NCBI RefSeq assembly: GCF_002101815.1
Contig: NZ_LQPM01000013.1
Location: forward strand, 310,001-374,000
Source: Mycobacterium paraense
Lineage (GTDB): Bacteria > Actinomycetota > Actinomycetes > Mycobacteriales > Mycobacteriaceae
Direction of reading: 5' to 3'
Length of the DNA: 64,000 bases
Shown: positions 46,775-55,170 of the stretch, piece after piece
Numbering within the stretch: position 1 is the stretch's first letter
Layout: every line of letters starts with the position of its first letter
Made by a program: the position numbers and the translations under genes
Notes under the pieces: generated by a model
The model's database searches: none
What the model was told of the DNA's origin: nothing
The model's input: the letters and a program-made list of their open reading frames with translations, nothing else

Positions 46775-46885
46775 GTGTGCGCTCAGGGCGTTGCGTGTGC
46801 GCTCAGGGCGTTGCGTGTGCGCTCAGGGCGGCGACACGCCGAGGGACAGCGCCGTCAGCGCACACGCAAAGGCCGTCAGCGCACA
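46775..46885. repeat. tandem 20-base repeats with inverted copies between convergent genes
   Basis: A unit GTGTGCGCTCAGGGCGTTGC is repeated almost three times (46775-46830), followed by two inverted partial copies (CAGCGCACAC at about 46857 and 46878). The pairing GCGTGTGCGCT/AGCGCACACGC is perfect over 11 bases (46793-46803 with 46857-46867). It fills the gap between the propeller gene and parA, which point at each other, so a bidirectional stop or structured tail is the simplest role. Confidence 0.75.
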
Positions 46886-46893
46886 CTCGCGAG

Positions 46894-47694
46894 TTAGACC
46901 TCGACGGCGAAGGTCGGCAACGGCTTGCCGGTCTTCCAGTGCTTGAGCAGCGCCTTCGCCAGCTCGCCATAGGCCACGGCGCCCTTGTTCTTGCGCCCGG
47001 CCATCACCGACGAGCCCGAGGCGCTGGCCTCGGCGAAGCGCACCGTGCGCGGGATCGGCGGGGCCAACACCGGCATTTCGTAGCGGTCGGCGACGTCGAG
47101 CAACACGTCGCGGGTGTGGGTGGTGCGGGCGTCGTACAGCGTCGGCAGCGCACCCAGCAGCCGCAGCTGCGGGTTGGTGATCTGCTGGACGTCGGCGACC
47201 GTGCGCAGGAACTGGCCGACGCCGCGGTGCGCCAGCGTCTCGCACTGCAGCGGCACGATGACCTCGTCGGCGGCGGTCAGCCCGTTGAGGGTGAGCACGC
47301 CCAGCGACGGCGGGCAGTCGATGACGACCACGTCGAACTGGTCGGCCAGCTTGGCCAGCGCGCGCTTCAGGGCGTATTCGCGGCCGGCGCGCATCAGCAG
47401 CATCGCCTCGGCCCCCGCGAGGTCAATGTTGGCCGGCAGCAGCGTCATTCCCTCCATCGTGGCGACCAGCGCGGCGTTGGGCTCGACCTCACCGAGCAGG
47501 ACCTCGTGCACCGACACCGGCAGCTTGTCGGGGTCCTGGCCGAGCGAGAAGGTCAAACACCCCTGCGGGTCCAGGTCGACGAGCAGCACCCGCAGGCCCT
47601 CGTCCGCCATCGCCGCCCCCAGCGAGGCAACCGTCGTCGTCTTGGCTACGCCGCCCTTCTGATTGGCCACCGCCAGTACCCGGGTCTTACTCAC
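46894..47694 (-). CDS. ParA/Soj-family ATPase (orphan, Rv3213c homologue)
   Basis: A 266-residue ParA-type ATPase: deviant Walker A NQKGGVAKTTTVASLGAAMA, Walker A' VDLDPQGCLTF, and Walker B FDVVVIDCPPSLGVLTLNGL. No ParB gene is adjacent, and the chromosomal parAB sits elsewhere in mycobacteria, so this copy positions something else. GTG 47694 follows a GGAGGGG stretch. It is divergent from gpm2. It may act with membrane or division proteins, but nothing here shows which. Confidence 0.92.
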   Translation of the reverse strand: MSKTRVLAVANQKGGVAKTTTVASLGAAMADEGLRVLLVDLDPQGCLTFSLGQDPDKLPVSVHEVLLGEVEPNAALVATMEGMTLLPANIDLAGAEAMLLMRAGREYALKRALAKLADQFDVVVIDCPPSLGVLTLNGLTAADEVIVPLQCETLAHRGVGQFLRTVADVQQITNPQLRLLGALPTLYDARTTHTRDVLLDVADRYEMPVLAPPIPRTVRFAEASASGSSVMAGRKNKGAVAYGELAKALLKHWKTGKPLPTFAVEV

Positions 47695-47793
47695 AAGCGC
47701 CCGCCCCTCCTTGTTGCCGCGGTCACAGTGCCCATCCTGGCATGTTCGAACGCCGAGCGCTTCGGCCACGCCCGTCCGGCAGAATCGGTCGGC

Positions 47794-48405
47794 ATGGGCA
47801 TCTACAACCACCGGCTGGTCCTGCTGCGCCACGGCGAGACGCCGTGGTCCAAGTCCGGCCAGCACACGGGTCGGACGGACCTCGAGCTCACCGATCACGG
47901 CCGGGTCCAGGCCGAGCTCGCCGGCCGCGTCCTACGGGAACTGAACCTCGTCGACCCGCTGGTGATCAGCAGCCCCCGGATCCGGGCCCTGACCACCGCC
48001 AAGCTGGCCGGGCTGGCCATCGACGAGGTGTCCCCCCTGCTCGCCGAGTGGGATTACGGCTCCTACGAGGGGCTGACCACCCCGCAGATCCGCGAAACGG
48101 ACCCCGACTGGCTGGTGTGGACCCACGGCTGCCCCGGCGGCGAGAGCGTGCAACAGGTCAGCGACCGCGCGGATGCGGCCGTCGAATTCGCGTTGGGGCA
48201 CATGGGCTCGCGCGACGTCGTTTTCGTCGGCCACAGCCATTTTTCGCGCTCGGTGATCACCCGCTGGGTCGAGTTGCCGCTCGTCGAGGGCAGCCGCTTC
48301 TGGATGCTGGCCGGCTCGATCGCGGTGTGCGGGTTCGAGCACGGCGTGCGCCAGCTCGCCGCGCTCGGACTGACGGGCAACCCGCAGGCGATCGCGCCCG
48401 GGTGA
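47794..48405 (+). CDS. gpm2: histidine phosphatase family protein (acid phosphatase, Rv3214 homologue)
   Basis: A 203-residue phosphoglycerate-mutase-like phosphatase. The phosphohistidine is His13 in VLLRHGETPW, the second His is in FVGHSHFSRSVI, and EWDYGSYEGLT is the acid/base region. Length equals that of Rv3214. Despite the gpm2 name, the M. tuberculosis enzyme was shown to be an acid phosphatase, not a mutase. It overlaps entC by 4 bases (GTGA). Confidence 0.92.
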   Translation: MGIYNHRLVLLRHGETPWSKSGQHTGRTDLELTDHGRVQAELAGRVLRELNLVDPLVISSPRIRALTTAKLAGLAIDEVSPLLAEWDYGSYEGLTTPQIRETDPDWLVWTHGCPGGESVQQVSDRADAAVEFALGHMGSRDVVFVGHSHFSRSVITRWVELPLVEGSRFWMLAGSIAVCGFEHGVRQLAALGLTGNPQAIAPG

Positions 48406-49502
48406 GCGCCATCCAGCCGCCGTTCGCGCTGTGCGGGCCGAGCGGGACCCTGGTCGCCGACGGCGTGCGCGCGGGCTATCACGACATCGGCGCGGCCCAG
48501 GCCGCGCTGCGCTCGGGTGCGGCACCAATAGTGTTGGGCGCGTTGCCTTTCGACGTCGGCGGGCCCACGGCCTTGATGGTGCCGGACGCCGTGCGGTCCC
48601 TCGCCGGCCCACCCGACTGGCCCACGGGTCCGCTGCCGCCGGTGCGCGTCGCCGCCGCGCTGCCGCCGCCGGCCGACTACCGCGACCGGATCGCCCGCGC
48701 GCGAGACGAACTCGCCGCGCCGGGCAACCCGCTGCACAAGGTGGTGCTGGCGCGCGCATTGCGGCTGGTCGCCGACGCGCCCCTGGACGCCCGGGTGATC
48801 CTGCGCCGGCTCATCGCGGCCGACCCGGCCGCCTACGGCTACCTCGTCGACCTCACCGCCGCCGGCGACGGCTACGCGGGCGTGACACTGGTGGGCGCCA
48901 GCCCCGAGCTCCTGGTCGCGCGCACCGGCGATCGCGTCGTGTGCCAACCGTTCGCCGGTTCGGCCCCGCGCGCCGCCGACCCCGAAACCGATGCCGCCAA
49001 CGGCGCCAGACTGGCAGCGTCGGCCAAGGACCGCCACGAGCATCGGCTGGTGATCGACGCGATGCGCGCCGCGCTGGAACCCCTGTGCGACGAGCTGGTG
49101 ATCGCCCCCGAACCGCAACTGAGCCGCACCGCGGCGGTCTGGCACCTGTGCACGCCGATCAGCGGCCGGCTGCGCGAGGCATCAACCACCGCAATCGATT
49201 TGGCCTTGGCGCTACACCCCACGCCGGCGGTCGGCGGCGTCCCGACCAAGGCCGCCACCGAGCTCATCGCCGAGCTGGAGGGCGACCGCGGTTTCTACGC
49301 CGGCGCGGTGGGCTGGTGCGACGCCCGCGGCAACGGGCACTGGGTGGTGTCGATCCGGTGCGCGCAGCTGTCGGCGGACGGCCGCACCACCCTGGCGCGC
49401 GCCGGCGGGGGGATCGTCGCCGAATCCGATCCCGACGCCGAAGTCGCGGAAACCACAACGAAATTCGCGACCATCCTGAACGCGCTGGAAGTCGGGCAAT
49501 GA
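48402..49502 (+). CDS. entC: isochorismate synthase (EntC/MenF family)
   Basis: A 366-residue chorismate-using enzyme with the family C-terminal core: HKVVLARALRLVAD, GASPELLVARTGD, GSAPRAADPETDAANGARLA, SAKDRHEHRLVIDAM, LHPTPAVGGVPTKAATELI and FYAGAVGWCDARGNGHWVVS. It turns chorismate into isochorismate, for menaquinone or siderophore precursors; mycobactin itself uses MbtI. The GTG start lies in a 4-base overlap with gpm2, and its stop overlaps the acetyltransferase start (ATGA), so the three are translated in series. It corresponds to Rv3215. Confidence 0.92.
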   Translation: MSAIQPPFALCGPSGTLVADGVRAGYHDIGAAQAALRSGAAPIVLGALPFDVGGPTALMVPDAVRSLAGPPDWPTGPLPPVRVAAALPPPADYRDRIARARDELAAPGNPLHKVVLARALRLVADAPLDARVILRRLIAADPAAYGYLVDLTAAGDGYAGVTLVGASPELLVARTGDRVVCQPFAGSAPRAADPETDAANGARLAASAKDRHEHRLVIDAMRAALEPLCDELVIAPEPQLSRTAAVWHLCTPISGRLREASTTAIDLALALHPTPAVGGVPTKAATELIAELEGDRGFYAGAVGWCDARGNGHWVVSIRCAQLSADGRTTLARAGGGIVAESDPDAEVAETTTKFATILNALEVGQ

Positions 49503-49981
49503 CGGAAAACATCCGGCGCGCCACACCGGCGGACGCCGCCGCTATTACCGGCATGATTCACGCGCTTGCGGAATTCGAGCGCGCCGCGGAGCAATGCACG
49601 GTCACCGAAACACAAATTTCCGCAGCGCTTTTCGGTAATTCACCGACCGTGCACGGCCACGTCGCCGAAGTCGACGGCGAGATCGCCGCCGTGGCGCTGT
49701 GGTTCCCCAACTTCTCCACCTGGGACGGTGTCGCGGGCATCTACCTCGAAGACCTGTTCGTGCGGCCCGAGTTTCGCCGCCGCGGCCTGGCCCGCGCGCT
49801 GCTGGCGGCGCTCGCCAAACAATGCCTCGACAACGGCTACACGCGGTTGTCGTGGGCGGTGCTGAACTGGAACGCCGACGCGATCGCGCTGTACGACGGC
49901 GTCGGCGCCGCGCCGCAGCGCGAGTGGACCACCTATCGGCTGTCCGGCCCGCGGCTGGCCGAGCTGGCCGAACCGCCCTGA
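49499..49981 (+). CDS. GNAT-family N-acetyltransferase
   Basis: A 160-residue GNAT protein: IRRATPADAAAITGMIHALA at the start, IYLEDLFVRPEFRRRGLARA as the acetyl-CoA pyrophosphate loop (RRRGLA), and LSWAVLNWNADAIALYDGVG near the end. This pattern is like spermidine/diamine acetyltransferases, so a polyamine-like or amine substrate is plausible. The start is fixed by an ATGA overlap with entC; the end overlaps the convergent membrane gene by 49 bases. It corresponds to Rv3216. Confidence 0.9.
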   Translation: MTENIRRATPADAAAITGMIHALAEFERAAEQCTVTETQISAALFGNSPTVHGHVAEVDGEIAAVALWFPNFSTWDGVAGIYLEDLFVRPEFRRRGLARALLAALAKQCLDNGYTRLSWAVLNWNADAIALYDGVGAAPQREWTTYRLSGPRLAELAEPP

Positions 49982-50367
49982 TCCCGGCCGGCGGCCCAGT
50001 GCACCGCCGCCGGGCTGAACAGCAGGACCAACACCGTGGCCGCCAGGACGCCCAGCGGGATGCCGAAGGCCGGCCGGTGCGACCCGACCGCGAGATACCA
50101 GGCCACCGGTGCCAGCAGCAGCTGGGTGAACACCGCCAGCCCACGGCCCCACCGCTTGCCGATCACCAGCGCGCGCCCGGCCGCGAGCACCACGCCGCCG
50201 ACCAGGACGAACCACAGCGCCGTGCCGAGCCCGTTGACCACGCGCTGGTCGGCGCCGGCGATGCCCCGGACCACCAGCACCGCGGCGACGACCAGGGCCG
50301 CCGCGCCCTGCAGCGCGACGAGGAGCCCGGCGCCGCGCACGACCGACGGGGCGGGGGCGGGATTCAC
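49933..50367 (-). CDS. small integral membrane protein (Rv3217c homologue)
   Basis: A 144-residue protein with four hydrophobic helices (LLVALQGAAALVVAAVLVV; ALWFVLVGGVVLAAGRALVI; GLAVFTQLLLAPVAWYLAVG; IPLGVLAATVLVLLFSPAAV). It has no recognisable catalytic motif. GTG 50367 is chosen as the first start before the helices. Its tail overlaps the acetyltransferase gene by 49 bases. Function unknown; it matches Rv3217c by position. Confidence 0.83.
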   Translation of the reverse strand: MNPAPAPSVVRGAGLLVALQGAAALVVAAVLVVRGIAGADQRVVNGLGTALWFVLVGGVVLAAGRALVIGKRWGRGLAVFTQLLLAPVAWYLAVGSHRPAFGIPLGVLAATVLVLLFSPAAVHWAAGRDQGGSASSASRGPDSR

Positions 50368-50436
50368 AGCGTCAGCGTAGCCAGGCGCGCTTGCCCCAAA
50401 GCGGGGCCTTAACCGCCCCGCATAAGCTCGTGCATC

Positions 50437-51402
50437 ATGCGCGCCGTGCTGATCGTGAACCCAACAGCCACTTCCACCACTCCAGCCGGTCGCGACCTGC
50501 TCGCCCACGCGCTCAAAAGCCGCCTGCAGCTCAACGTGGAGCACACCACCCACCGCGGGCACGGGGCCGAACTCGCCGCGCGGGCGGTAGAGGACGGGAT
50601 CGACCTGGTCGTCGTGCACGGCGGCGACGGCACGGTCAGCGGCGTGGTCAACGGGATGCTGGGCCGCCCCGGGGCAACGCCGGCGCGCGAAGTGCCCGCG
50701 CTCGCGGTGGTCCCCGGCGGCTCGGCGAACGTGCTGGCGCGGTCGCTCGGCATTTCGCCGGATCCCGTCGCCGCCACCAACCAGCTCATCCAGCTGATCG
50801 ACGACTACCGCCGCCACCCGACCTGGCGCCGCATCAGCCTGATCGACTGCGGCGAGCGGTGGGCCGTGATCAACGCCGGGATGGGCGTCGACGCCGAGGT
50901 GGTCGCCGCGGTGGAAGCCCAGCGCAACAAAGGGATCAAGGTCAACGCGTTGCGGTATTGGCGCGTGGCGATCCCGGTGACGGTGGCCTTCAGGCGCCGC
51001 GAGCCCACCCTGACGGTCGAACTGGCCGGCCGCGATCCGGTCCCCGGCGTGCACTTCGCCTGGGTCTCCAACACCAGCCCGTGGACCTACAGCAACAGCC
51101 GGCCGCTGGTGACCAACCCGGACTGCAGCTTCGAATCGGGCCTGGGTGTGTTCGCGCTCACCGAGATGAAGGTGATGCCCACCCTGCGGCTGGTCAGCCA
51201 ACTCCTCGGCAAGGGGCCCAAAGGCAGCCCCAAACAGCTCATCCGCGACGACGACGCCGCCTGCGTGCGCGTGAGCGCCACCGGGCAGCCGGTCGCCAGC
51301 CAGTTCGACGGCGACTACCTCGGCCTGCGCGAATCGATGACGTTCAGGTCCGTTCCCGACGCGTTGCCGGTCGTCGCGCCCCCCGGCAAAAAATACCGCT
51401 GA
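50437..51402 (+). CDS. diacylglycerol kinase family lipid kinase (Rv3218 homologue)
   Basis: A 321-residue protein with the DAGK catalytic pattern: VLIVNPTAT at the start, VVVHGGDGTVSGVVNGM (GGDGT nucleotide loop) and VVPGGSANVLARSLGI, then the C-terminal beta-sandwich. Members phosphorylate diacylglycerol, sphingosine or related lipids. In mycobacteria such kinases feed phosphatidic acid and phosphatidylinositol mannoside metabolism, but this copy's substrate is unknown. Confidence 0.9.
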   Translation: MRAVLIVNPTATSTTPAGRDLLAHALKSRLQLNVEHTTHRGHGAELAARAVEDGIDLVVVHGGDGTVSGVVNGMLGRPGATPAREVPALAVVPGGSANVLARSLGISPDPVAATNQLIQLIDDYRRHPTWRRISLIDCGERWAVINAGMGVDAEVVAAVEAQRNKGIKVNALRYWRVAIPVTVAFRRREPTLTVELAGRDPVPGVHFAWVSNTSPWTYSNSRPLVTNPDCSFESGLGVFALTEMKVMPTLRLVSQLLGKGPKGSPKQLIRDDDAACVRVSATGQPVASQFDGDYLGLRESMTFRSVPDALPVVAPPGKKYR

Positions 51403-51495
51403 CCTGGGCAAACGAAACCGCCCGGAAAATCGTTCGCGAGAAGCGGCCCGTCAGTGTAGTACAACGGTGTAAGGGCCTGACTAAGAAATCATTGA

Positions 51496-51511
51496 AGTGA
51501 GATAGCCCACG
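51496..51511 (+). promoter_or_regulatory. CRP (Rv3676-type) binding site upstream of whiB1
   Basis: AGTGAGATAGCCCACG has the GTGA half-site and spacing of the mycobacterial CRP motif and is the sequence I recall for the CRP site of M. tuberculosis whiB1. A weaker half-site (TCACAC) lies 21 bases on, near 51517-51532, where a second site would overlap a TTGACA (51527-51532). cAMP-CRP would thus control whiB1. The rest of 51403-51671 holds no gene, only a long leader. Confidence 0.72.
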
Positions 51512-51671
51512 AGCTTACTCACACTATTGACATCTGTTGAGCCTGTGAAACGATCGAAAGGTTGCATGCAGAAATTTATGTAGGGGTGCGGACCCTTTTC
51601 TTGTGCACGCGTTAACAGCGAAGAAAATTGGCCGTGCGCCTTGCTGCGCACTCAGTGAGGAGTAACTACTT

Positions 51672-51926
51672 ATGGATTGGCGCCACAAGGCGGTCTGTCG
51701 CGACGAGGACCCGGAGCTGTTCTTCCCGGTTGGGAACAGCGGCCCCGCGCTCGCGCAGATCGCTGACGCGAAACTGGTTTGCAATCGGTGCTCGGTGACC
51801 ACGGAATGCCTTTCCTGGGCGCTGAACACCGGCCAGGACTCGGGCGTCTGGGGGGGCATGAGCGAAGACGAGCGGCGCGCTCTCAAGCGTCGCAACGCCC
51901 GGACGAAGGCCCGCAGCGGAGTCTGA
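51672..51926 (+). CDS. whiB1: WhiB1 iron-sulfur, nitric-oxide-sensing transcription regulator
   Basis: An 84-residue WhiB protein with cluster ligands Cys9, Cys37, Cys40 and Cys46 (LVCNRCSVTTECLSW), the GVWGGMSEDERR turn and a basic C-terminal tail (RALKRRNARTKARS). WhiB1 is essential, binds SigA, and its [4Fe-4S] cluster reacts with nitric oxide. GAGGAG ends 9 bases before the ATG. A perfect palindromic terminator follows the stop by 12 bases. Confidence 0.96.
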   Translation: MDWRHKAVCRDEDPELFFPVGNSGPALAQIADAKLVCNRCSVTTECLSWALNTGQDSGVWGGMSEDERRALKRRNARTKARSGV

Positions 51927-51938
51927 CCCCAGATCGCT

Positions 51939-51976
51939 AACAGTGCGGCCCCGACGATCGTCGGGGCCGCACTGTT
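51939..51976 (+). terminator. perfect 19-base palindrome after whiB1
   Basis: The arms 51939-51957 and 51958-51976 are exact reverse complements (AACAGTGCGGCCCCGACGA and its complement). As RNA this gives a stem of about 17 pairs with a 4-base loop. No long T-tract follows (GCGTACG). It ends whiB1 and may also stop transcripts from pdtaS (stop at 52032). Confidence 0.85.
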
Positions 51977-52031
51977 GCGTACGGGCGCGGCCGCGACGGT
52001 CGTCGAGCCGCACGGGTGCGTCAGCACTTAG

Positions 52032-53534
52032 CTACAACAGCAACCGGGTCCGGCGGCCGATCGGCACCCGCAGCACCACGTCGGTGCCCCGGGCGGCGGC
52101 GTGCCGCATCCCGAGCGTGCCGTCCAGCTCGGCCGACACCAGCGTCCGCACGATCTGCAGGCCCAGGCTGTCGGAGTTCTCCAGGCTGAAGCCGTCCGGC
52201 AGTCCCCGCCCGTCGTCGTGCACGACGACGTCGAGCCAGCGCGCCGAGCGCTCGGCGCGAATCGTCACCGAGCCCTCCTGGGCCGCCGGATCGAAGGCGT
52301 GCTCGATCGCGTTCTGCACGAGTTCGGTGATCACCATGATCAGGGCCGTGGCGCGGTCGGAGTCCAGCACGCCCAGGTCGCCGACGCGGTTGATGCGGAT
52401 CGGCCGGTCGACCGAGGCGACGTCGTTCATGATCGGCAAGATCCGGTCGATGACCTCGTCGAGGTTCACCTGCTCGTCCACCGACATCGACAGCGCGTCG
52501 TGCACCAGGGCGATCGACGACACGCGGCGCACCGACTCGATCAGCGCTTCCCGCCCTTCGGCGTTGGCGGTGCGGCGGGCCTGCAGGCGCAGCAGCGCCG
52601 CCACCGTTTGCAGGTTGTTCTTCACCCGGTGGTGGATCTCGCGGATGGTGGCGTCCTTGGAGATCAGGGCCCGGTCGCGGCGCTTGACCTCGGTGATGTC
52701 GCGGATCAGCACCGCGGCGCCGGCGCTGGCGCCGTGCACCACCAGCGGCAGCGTCCGCAGCAACACGGTGGCGCCGCCGGCGTCGACCTCCATCCGCATG
52801 CTCCGGCCGCCGGCCAGCAGGTCACGGACGTGCTCGGCCACCTCCTGCGCCTCGAACGGGTCGGAGATCAGCGGGCGGGTCACGTCGACCAGGTGGTGTC
52901 CCTCCAGCTCCGACGTCAGGCCCATCCGGTGGTAGGCCGACAACGCGTTGGGGCTGGCGTAGGCGACGACGCCGTCGACGTCGAGGCGGATGAAGCCGTC
53001 GCCGGCCCGCGGCGTGGAGCGCGACATGACGACGTCGCCGGAGTCGGGGAAGGTGCCCTCCGCGAGCATGTGCACCAGATCGGTGGCGCAGTCGCGGTAA
53101 GCGGTCTCCAGCTGGCCGGGCGTGCGGTCGGCGGCTTCCGCGGTCTGATGCCGCGTCACCACCGCCACGACGTGGCCGCCGTAGCGCACCGGCGACGACT
53201 CGACGTGCTGGCCGGGCAGTTGCCATGAATGTTGTTGGGCGCCATTGCTTTCCCGCGGGGTGGCGCCCGGGTTGAACGTCTCGTCGACGAGCGGCAGCCG
53301 ATCGGCGGCGACGACGGTGCCCACGGCGTCGGTCTGCAGGACCGTGGGCGCGGTGTTCGGGCGGCACTGAGCGACGCACACCAGCACGCCGTCGTCGCGG
53401 CGAACCCACATCAGGTAGTCGGCGAAGGACAGGTCGGCCAGCAGCTGCCACTCCCCCACCACGGCATGCAGATGGTCCACCGCATTGCCCGGCAGCATCG
53501 TGTGCTCGGCAAGCAGGTCACCGAGAGTGGACAT
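52032..53534 (-). CDS. pdtaS: PdtaS sensor histidine kinase
   Basis: A 500-residue soluble kinase: an N-terminal GAF-like domain (ADYLMWVRRDDGVLVCVAQC), a PAS domain (RLDVDGVVAYASPNALSAYH), the HisKA_2 phosphoacceptor (IREIHHRVKNNLQTVAALLR) and a HATPase domain (ELVQNAIEHAFDP and VHDDGRGLPDGF). No membrane helix is present. PdtaS works with the antiterminator response regulator PdtaR, encoded elsewhere. It corresponds to Rv3220c and is 7 bases upstream of the biotinyl protein's stop. Confidence 0.95.
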   Translation of the reverse strand: MSTLGDLLAEHTMLPGNAVDHLHAVVGEWQLLADLSFADYLMWVRRDDGVLVCVAQCRPNTAPTVLQTDAVGTVVAADRLPLVDETFNPGATPRESNGAQQHSWQLPGQHVESSPVRYGGHVVAVVTRHQTAEAADRTPGQLETAYRDCATDLVHMLAEGTFPDSGDVVMSRSTPRAGDGFIRLDVDGVVAYASPNALSAYHRMGLTSELEGHHLVDVTRPLISDPFEAQEVAEHVRDLLAGGRSMRMEVDAGGATVLLRTLPLVVHGASAGAAVLIRDITEVKRRDRALISKDATIREIHHRVKNNLQTVAALLRLQARRTANAEGREALIESVRRVSSIALVHDALSMSVDEQVNLDEVIDRILPIMNDVASVDRPIRINRVGDLGVLDSDRATALIMVITELVQNAIEHAFDPAAQEGSVTIRAERSARWLDVVVHDDGRGLPDGFSLENSDSLGLQIVRTLVSAELDGTLGMRHAAARGTDVVLRVPIGRRTRLLL

Positions 53535-53541
53535 CCAATCC

Positions 53542-53757
53542 TTAGCTGATCACGGCGATGAGGTCACCCGCCTGGATGACATCTCCCACCGCCACACTCA
53601 CCTTGCTGACGGTGCCGTCGACCTCGGCGAGAACGGGGATCTCCATCTTCATGGACTCCAGCAGCACCACGGTGTCGCCCTTGCCGATCTGGTCACCCTC
53701 GCTGACAACAACCTCGAGCACGCTGGCCACGATCTCGGCGCGAACATCCTCCGCCAT
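53542..53757 (-). CDS. biotin/lipoyl attachment domain protein (TB7.3-like, Rv3221c homologue)
   Basis: A 71-residue free-standing biotinyl domain. Lys37 in LLESMKMEIP is the biotinylation site, and the flanking VVSEGDQIGKGDTV and VAVGDVIQAGDLIAVIS strands complete the hammerhead fold. Its carboxylase partner is not nearby. It lies directly upstream of pdtaS on the same strand (7-base gap). Confidence 0.94.
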   Translation of the reverse strand: MAEDVRAEIVASVLEVVVSEGDQIGKGDTVVLLESMKMEIPVLAEVDGTVSKVSVAVGDVIQAGDLIAVIS

Positions 53758-53892
53758 CTTCACCCCACTCGTCCGCATGCTGGCTGCTGGTGCATCAAGG
53801 TCATGTATATCGAACCACAGGACCGGTCCGGACCGCGGGACGCGGGGCGTTACACCGCAGGCGGCCGGCCGTGAGACACTGTGAGGCAAGCT

Positions 53893-53916
53893 AACGGGCG
53901 CCCGGCGCCCGTTTTT
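53893..53916 (+). terminator. intrinsic terminator upstream of bL37
   Basis: AACGGGCGCC and GGCGCCCGTT form a stem with a small loop, followed by TTTTT (53912-53916): the only classical U-tract terminator on the plus strand here. No plus-strand gene lies upstream (53535-53892 is occupied by minus-strand genes), so it either shortens a bL37 leader or ends a small RNA. On the minus strand the hairpin could stop sigH-rshA read-through. Confidence 0.6.
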
Positions 53917-53955
53917 GACGGACAACGAGTCACGAAGCAATCACGGAGGATGACG

Positions 53956-54030
53956 ATGGCCAAGCGTGGCCGGAAGAAGCGCGACCGCAAGTACAGCAAG
54001 GCCAATCACGGCAAGCGGCCCAATTCCTAG
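53956..54030 (+). CDS. 50S ribosomal protein bL37
   Basis: A 24-residue, extremely basic protein (MAKRGRKKRDRK at the start, NHGKRPNS at the end) recognised as bL37, one of two tiny proteins first seen in cryo-EM structures of the mycobacterial ribosome. It should fold into rRNA of the large subunit. GGAGG lies 7 bases before the ATG (53956). It is too short for most gene finders. The nearest neighbours are rshA (convergent) and the biotinyl protein (divergent). Confidence 0.9.
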   Translation: MAKRGRKKRDRKYSKANHGKRPNS

Positions 54031-54049
54031 CCCGAGTTCCGGCTAGGCG

Positions 54050-54352
54050 CTACTCGCCTCCGCGGATGATGGTGGTCCGGCGGATCTCCAGCCGGAGGCG
54101 TTCCTTGAGGCCCTCGGGGGCCTTCTCACCTGTGCATTTCGTCGCGATGAGGGCCTTGAGCCGCTCCTCGATCCCGTAGTGCTGGAAGCAGCCGGGGCAC
54201 GCCTCGAGGTGCTGGCGCAGCCGCTCCTTGGCCTCGGGCGTGCACTCGCCGTCGAGCAGGGTCCATACCTCGGCGATCACCTCGGCGCAGCCAAGGCCGT
54301 GGGAGTGGCTGTCGTCTGCGCGCGGCTCGGTGGGACCGGCGAACTCGCTCAT
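54050..54352 (-). CDS. rshA: RshA, zinc-binding anti-sigma factor for SigH
   Basis: A 100-residue ZAS-type anti-sigma factor with the redox motif HxxxCxxC (His48, Cys52, Cys55 in QHLEACPGC) and a further Cys22 in GLGCAEV. Thiol oxidation releases SigH from it. The ATG at 54352 overlaps the sigH stop by 4 bases (ATGA), giving equal synthesis. The C-terminal [10 protein letters not shown] is basic. Confidence 0.93.
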   Translation of the reverse strand: MSEFAGPTEPRADDSHSHGLGCAEVIAEVWTLLDGECTPEAKERLRQHLEACPGCFQHYGIEERLKALIATKCTGEKAPEGLKERLRLEIRRTTIIRGGE

Positions 54353-54999
54353 GACGACACCTCCTCGTGCGCTTGCTGACCGCGGGCAAAACCACGCTCC
54401 TTGGCCACGTCGGCGAGCAGGCCACGCAGTTGACGTCTGCCACGGTGCAGCCGTGACATTACCGTCCCGATCGGCGTATCCATGATCTCTGCGATTTCCT
54501 TGTACGGAAATCCCTCGACGTCGGCGTAGTAGACGGCCATCCGGAACTCCTCCGGCAAGGCCTGCAGCGCCTCTTTGATCTCGTTGTCGGGCAGCGACTC
54601 CAGCGCCTCGACCTCCGCCGAACGCAACCCGGTCGAGGAGTGCTCGGCGTTGGACGCCAGCTGCCAGTCGGTGATCTCCTCGGTCGGATACTCGGCCGGT
54701 TGCCGCTGCCTCTTGCGGTAGCTGTTGATGTAGGTGTTGGTCAGGATCCGGTACAGCCACGCCTTGAGGTTGGTGCCGGCCCGAAACGAGCGGAATCCCG
54801 CGTAGGCCTTGACCATCGTCTCCTGCAGCAGGTCCTCGGCGTCGGCGGGGTTGCGCGTCATGCGCAGCGCGCCGCCGTAGAGCTGGTCGAGCAGCGGAAT
54901 CGCGTCGCGCTCGAAGCGCGCGGTCAGTTCCTCGTCGGTTTCCTCGGGCGGTGCCGGCTCCGGTGTGTCCACGTCGGTCGCGCCGTCAATATCGGCCAT
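54349..54999 (-). CDS. sigH: ECF sigma factor SigH
   Basis: A 216-residue ECF sigma factor matching the recalled M. tuberculosis SigH nearly throughout: [59 protein letters not shown] and [21 protein letters not shown] 54999 gives MADIDG, the usual start; the frame stays open to 55089. SigH drives the heat, oxidative and thiol-stress genes (thioredoxin system, chaperones). RshA is encoded directly downstream, and a SigH-type promoter lies upstream at 55171-55197. Confidence 0.95.
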   Translation of the reverse strand: MADIDGATDVDTPEPAPPEETDEELTARFERDAIPLLDQLYGGALRMTRNPADAEDLLQETMVKAYAGFRSFRAGTNLKAWLYRILTNTYINSYRKRQRQPAEYPTEEITDWQLASNAEHSSTGLRSAEVEALESLPDNEIKEALQALPEEFRMAVYYADVEGFPYKEIAEIMDTPIGTVMSRLHRGRRQLRGLLADVAKERGFARGQQAHEEVSS

Positions 55000-55170
55000 T
55001 TCGATTAACACGGTCCCTTCTGCAGCGGTGTCGCCGGGCGGCACCGGAGGCGCCGCCGGACGCTCAAGCAGGCACGTCGCCGTTGGCACCAGGCTGCTCC
55101 TCCCAATCTAAAGGCTGCCCCCGACAGTGTCTGTCCGGGCTGCGCATCTGCATCAGAAACCGACTTCTTT

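Noticed and set aside
46775..46885. CRISPR array
   Set aside because: Direct repeats are contiguous without spacers, and no cas genes are in the window.
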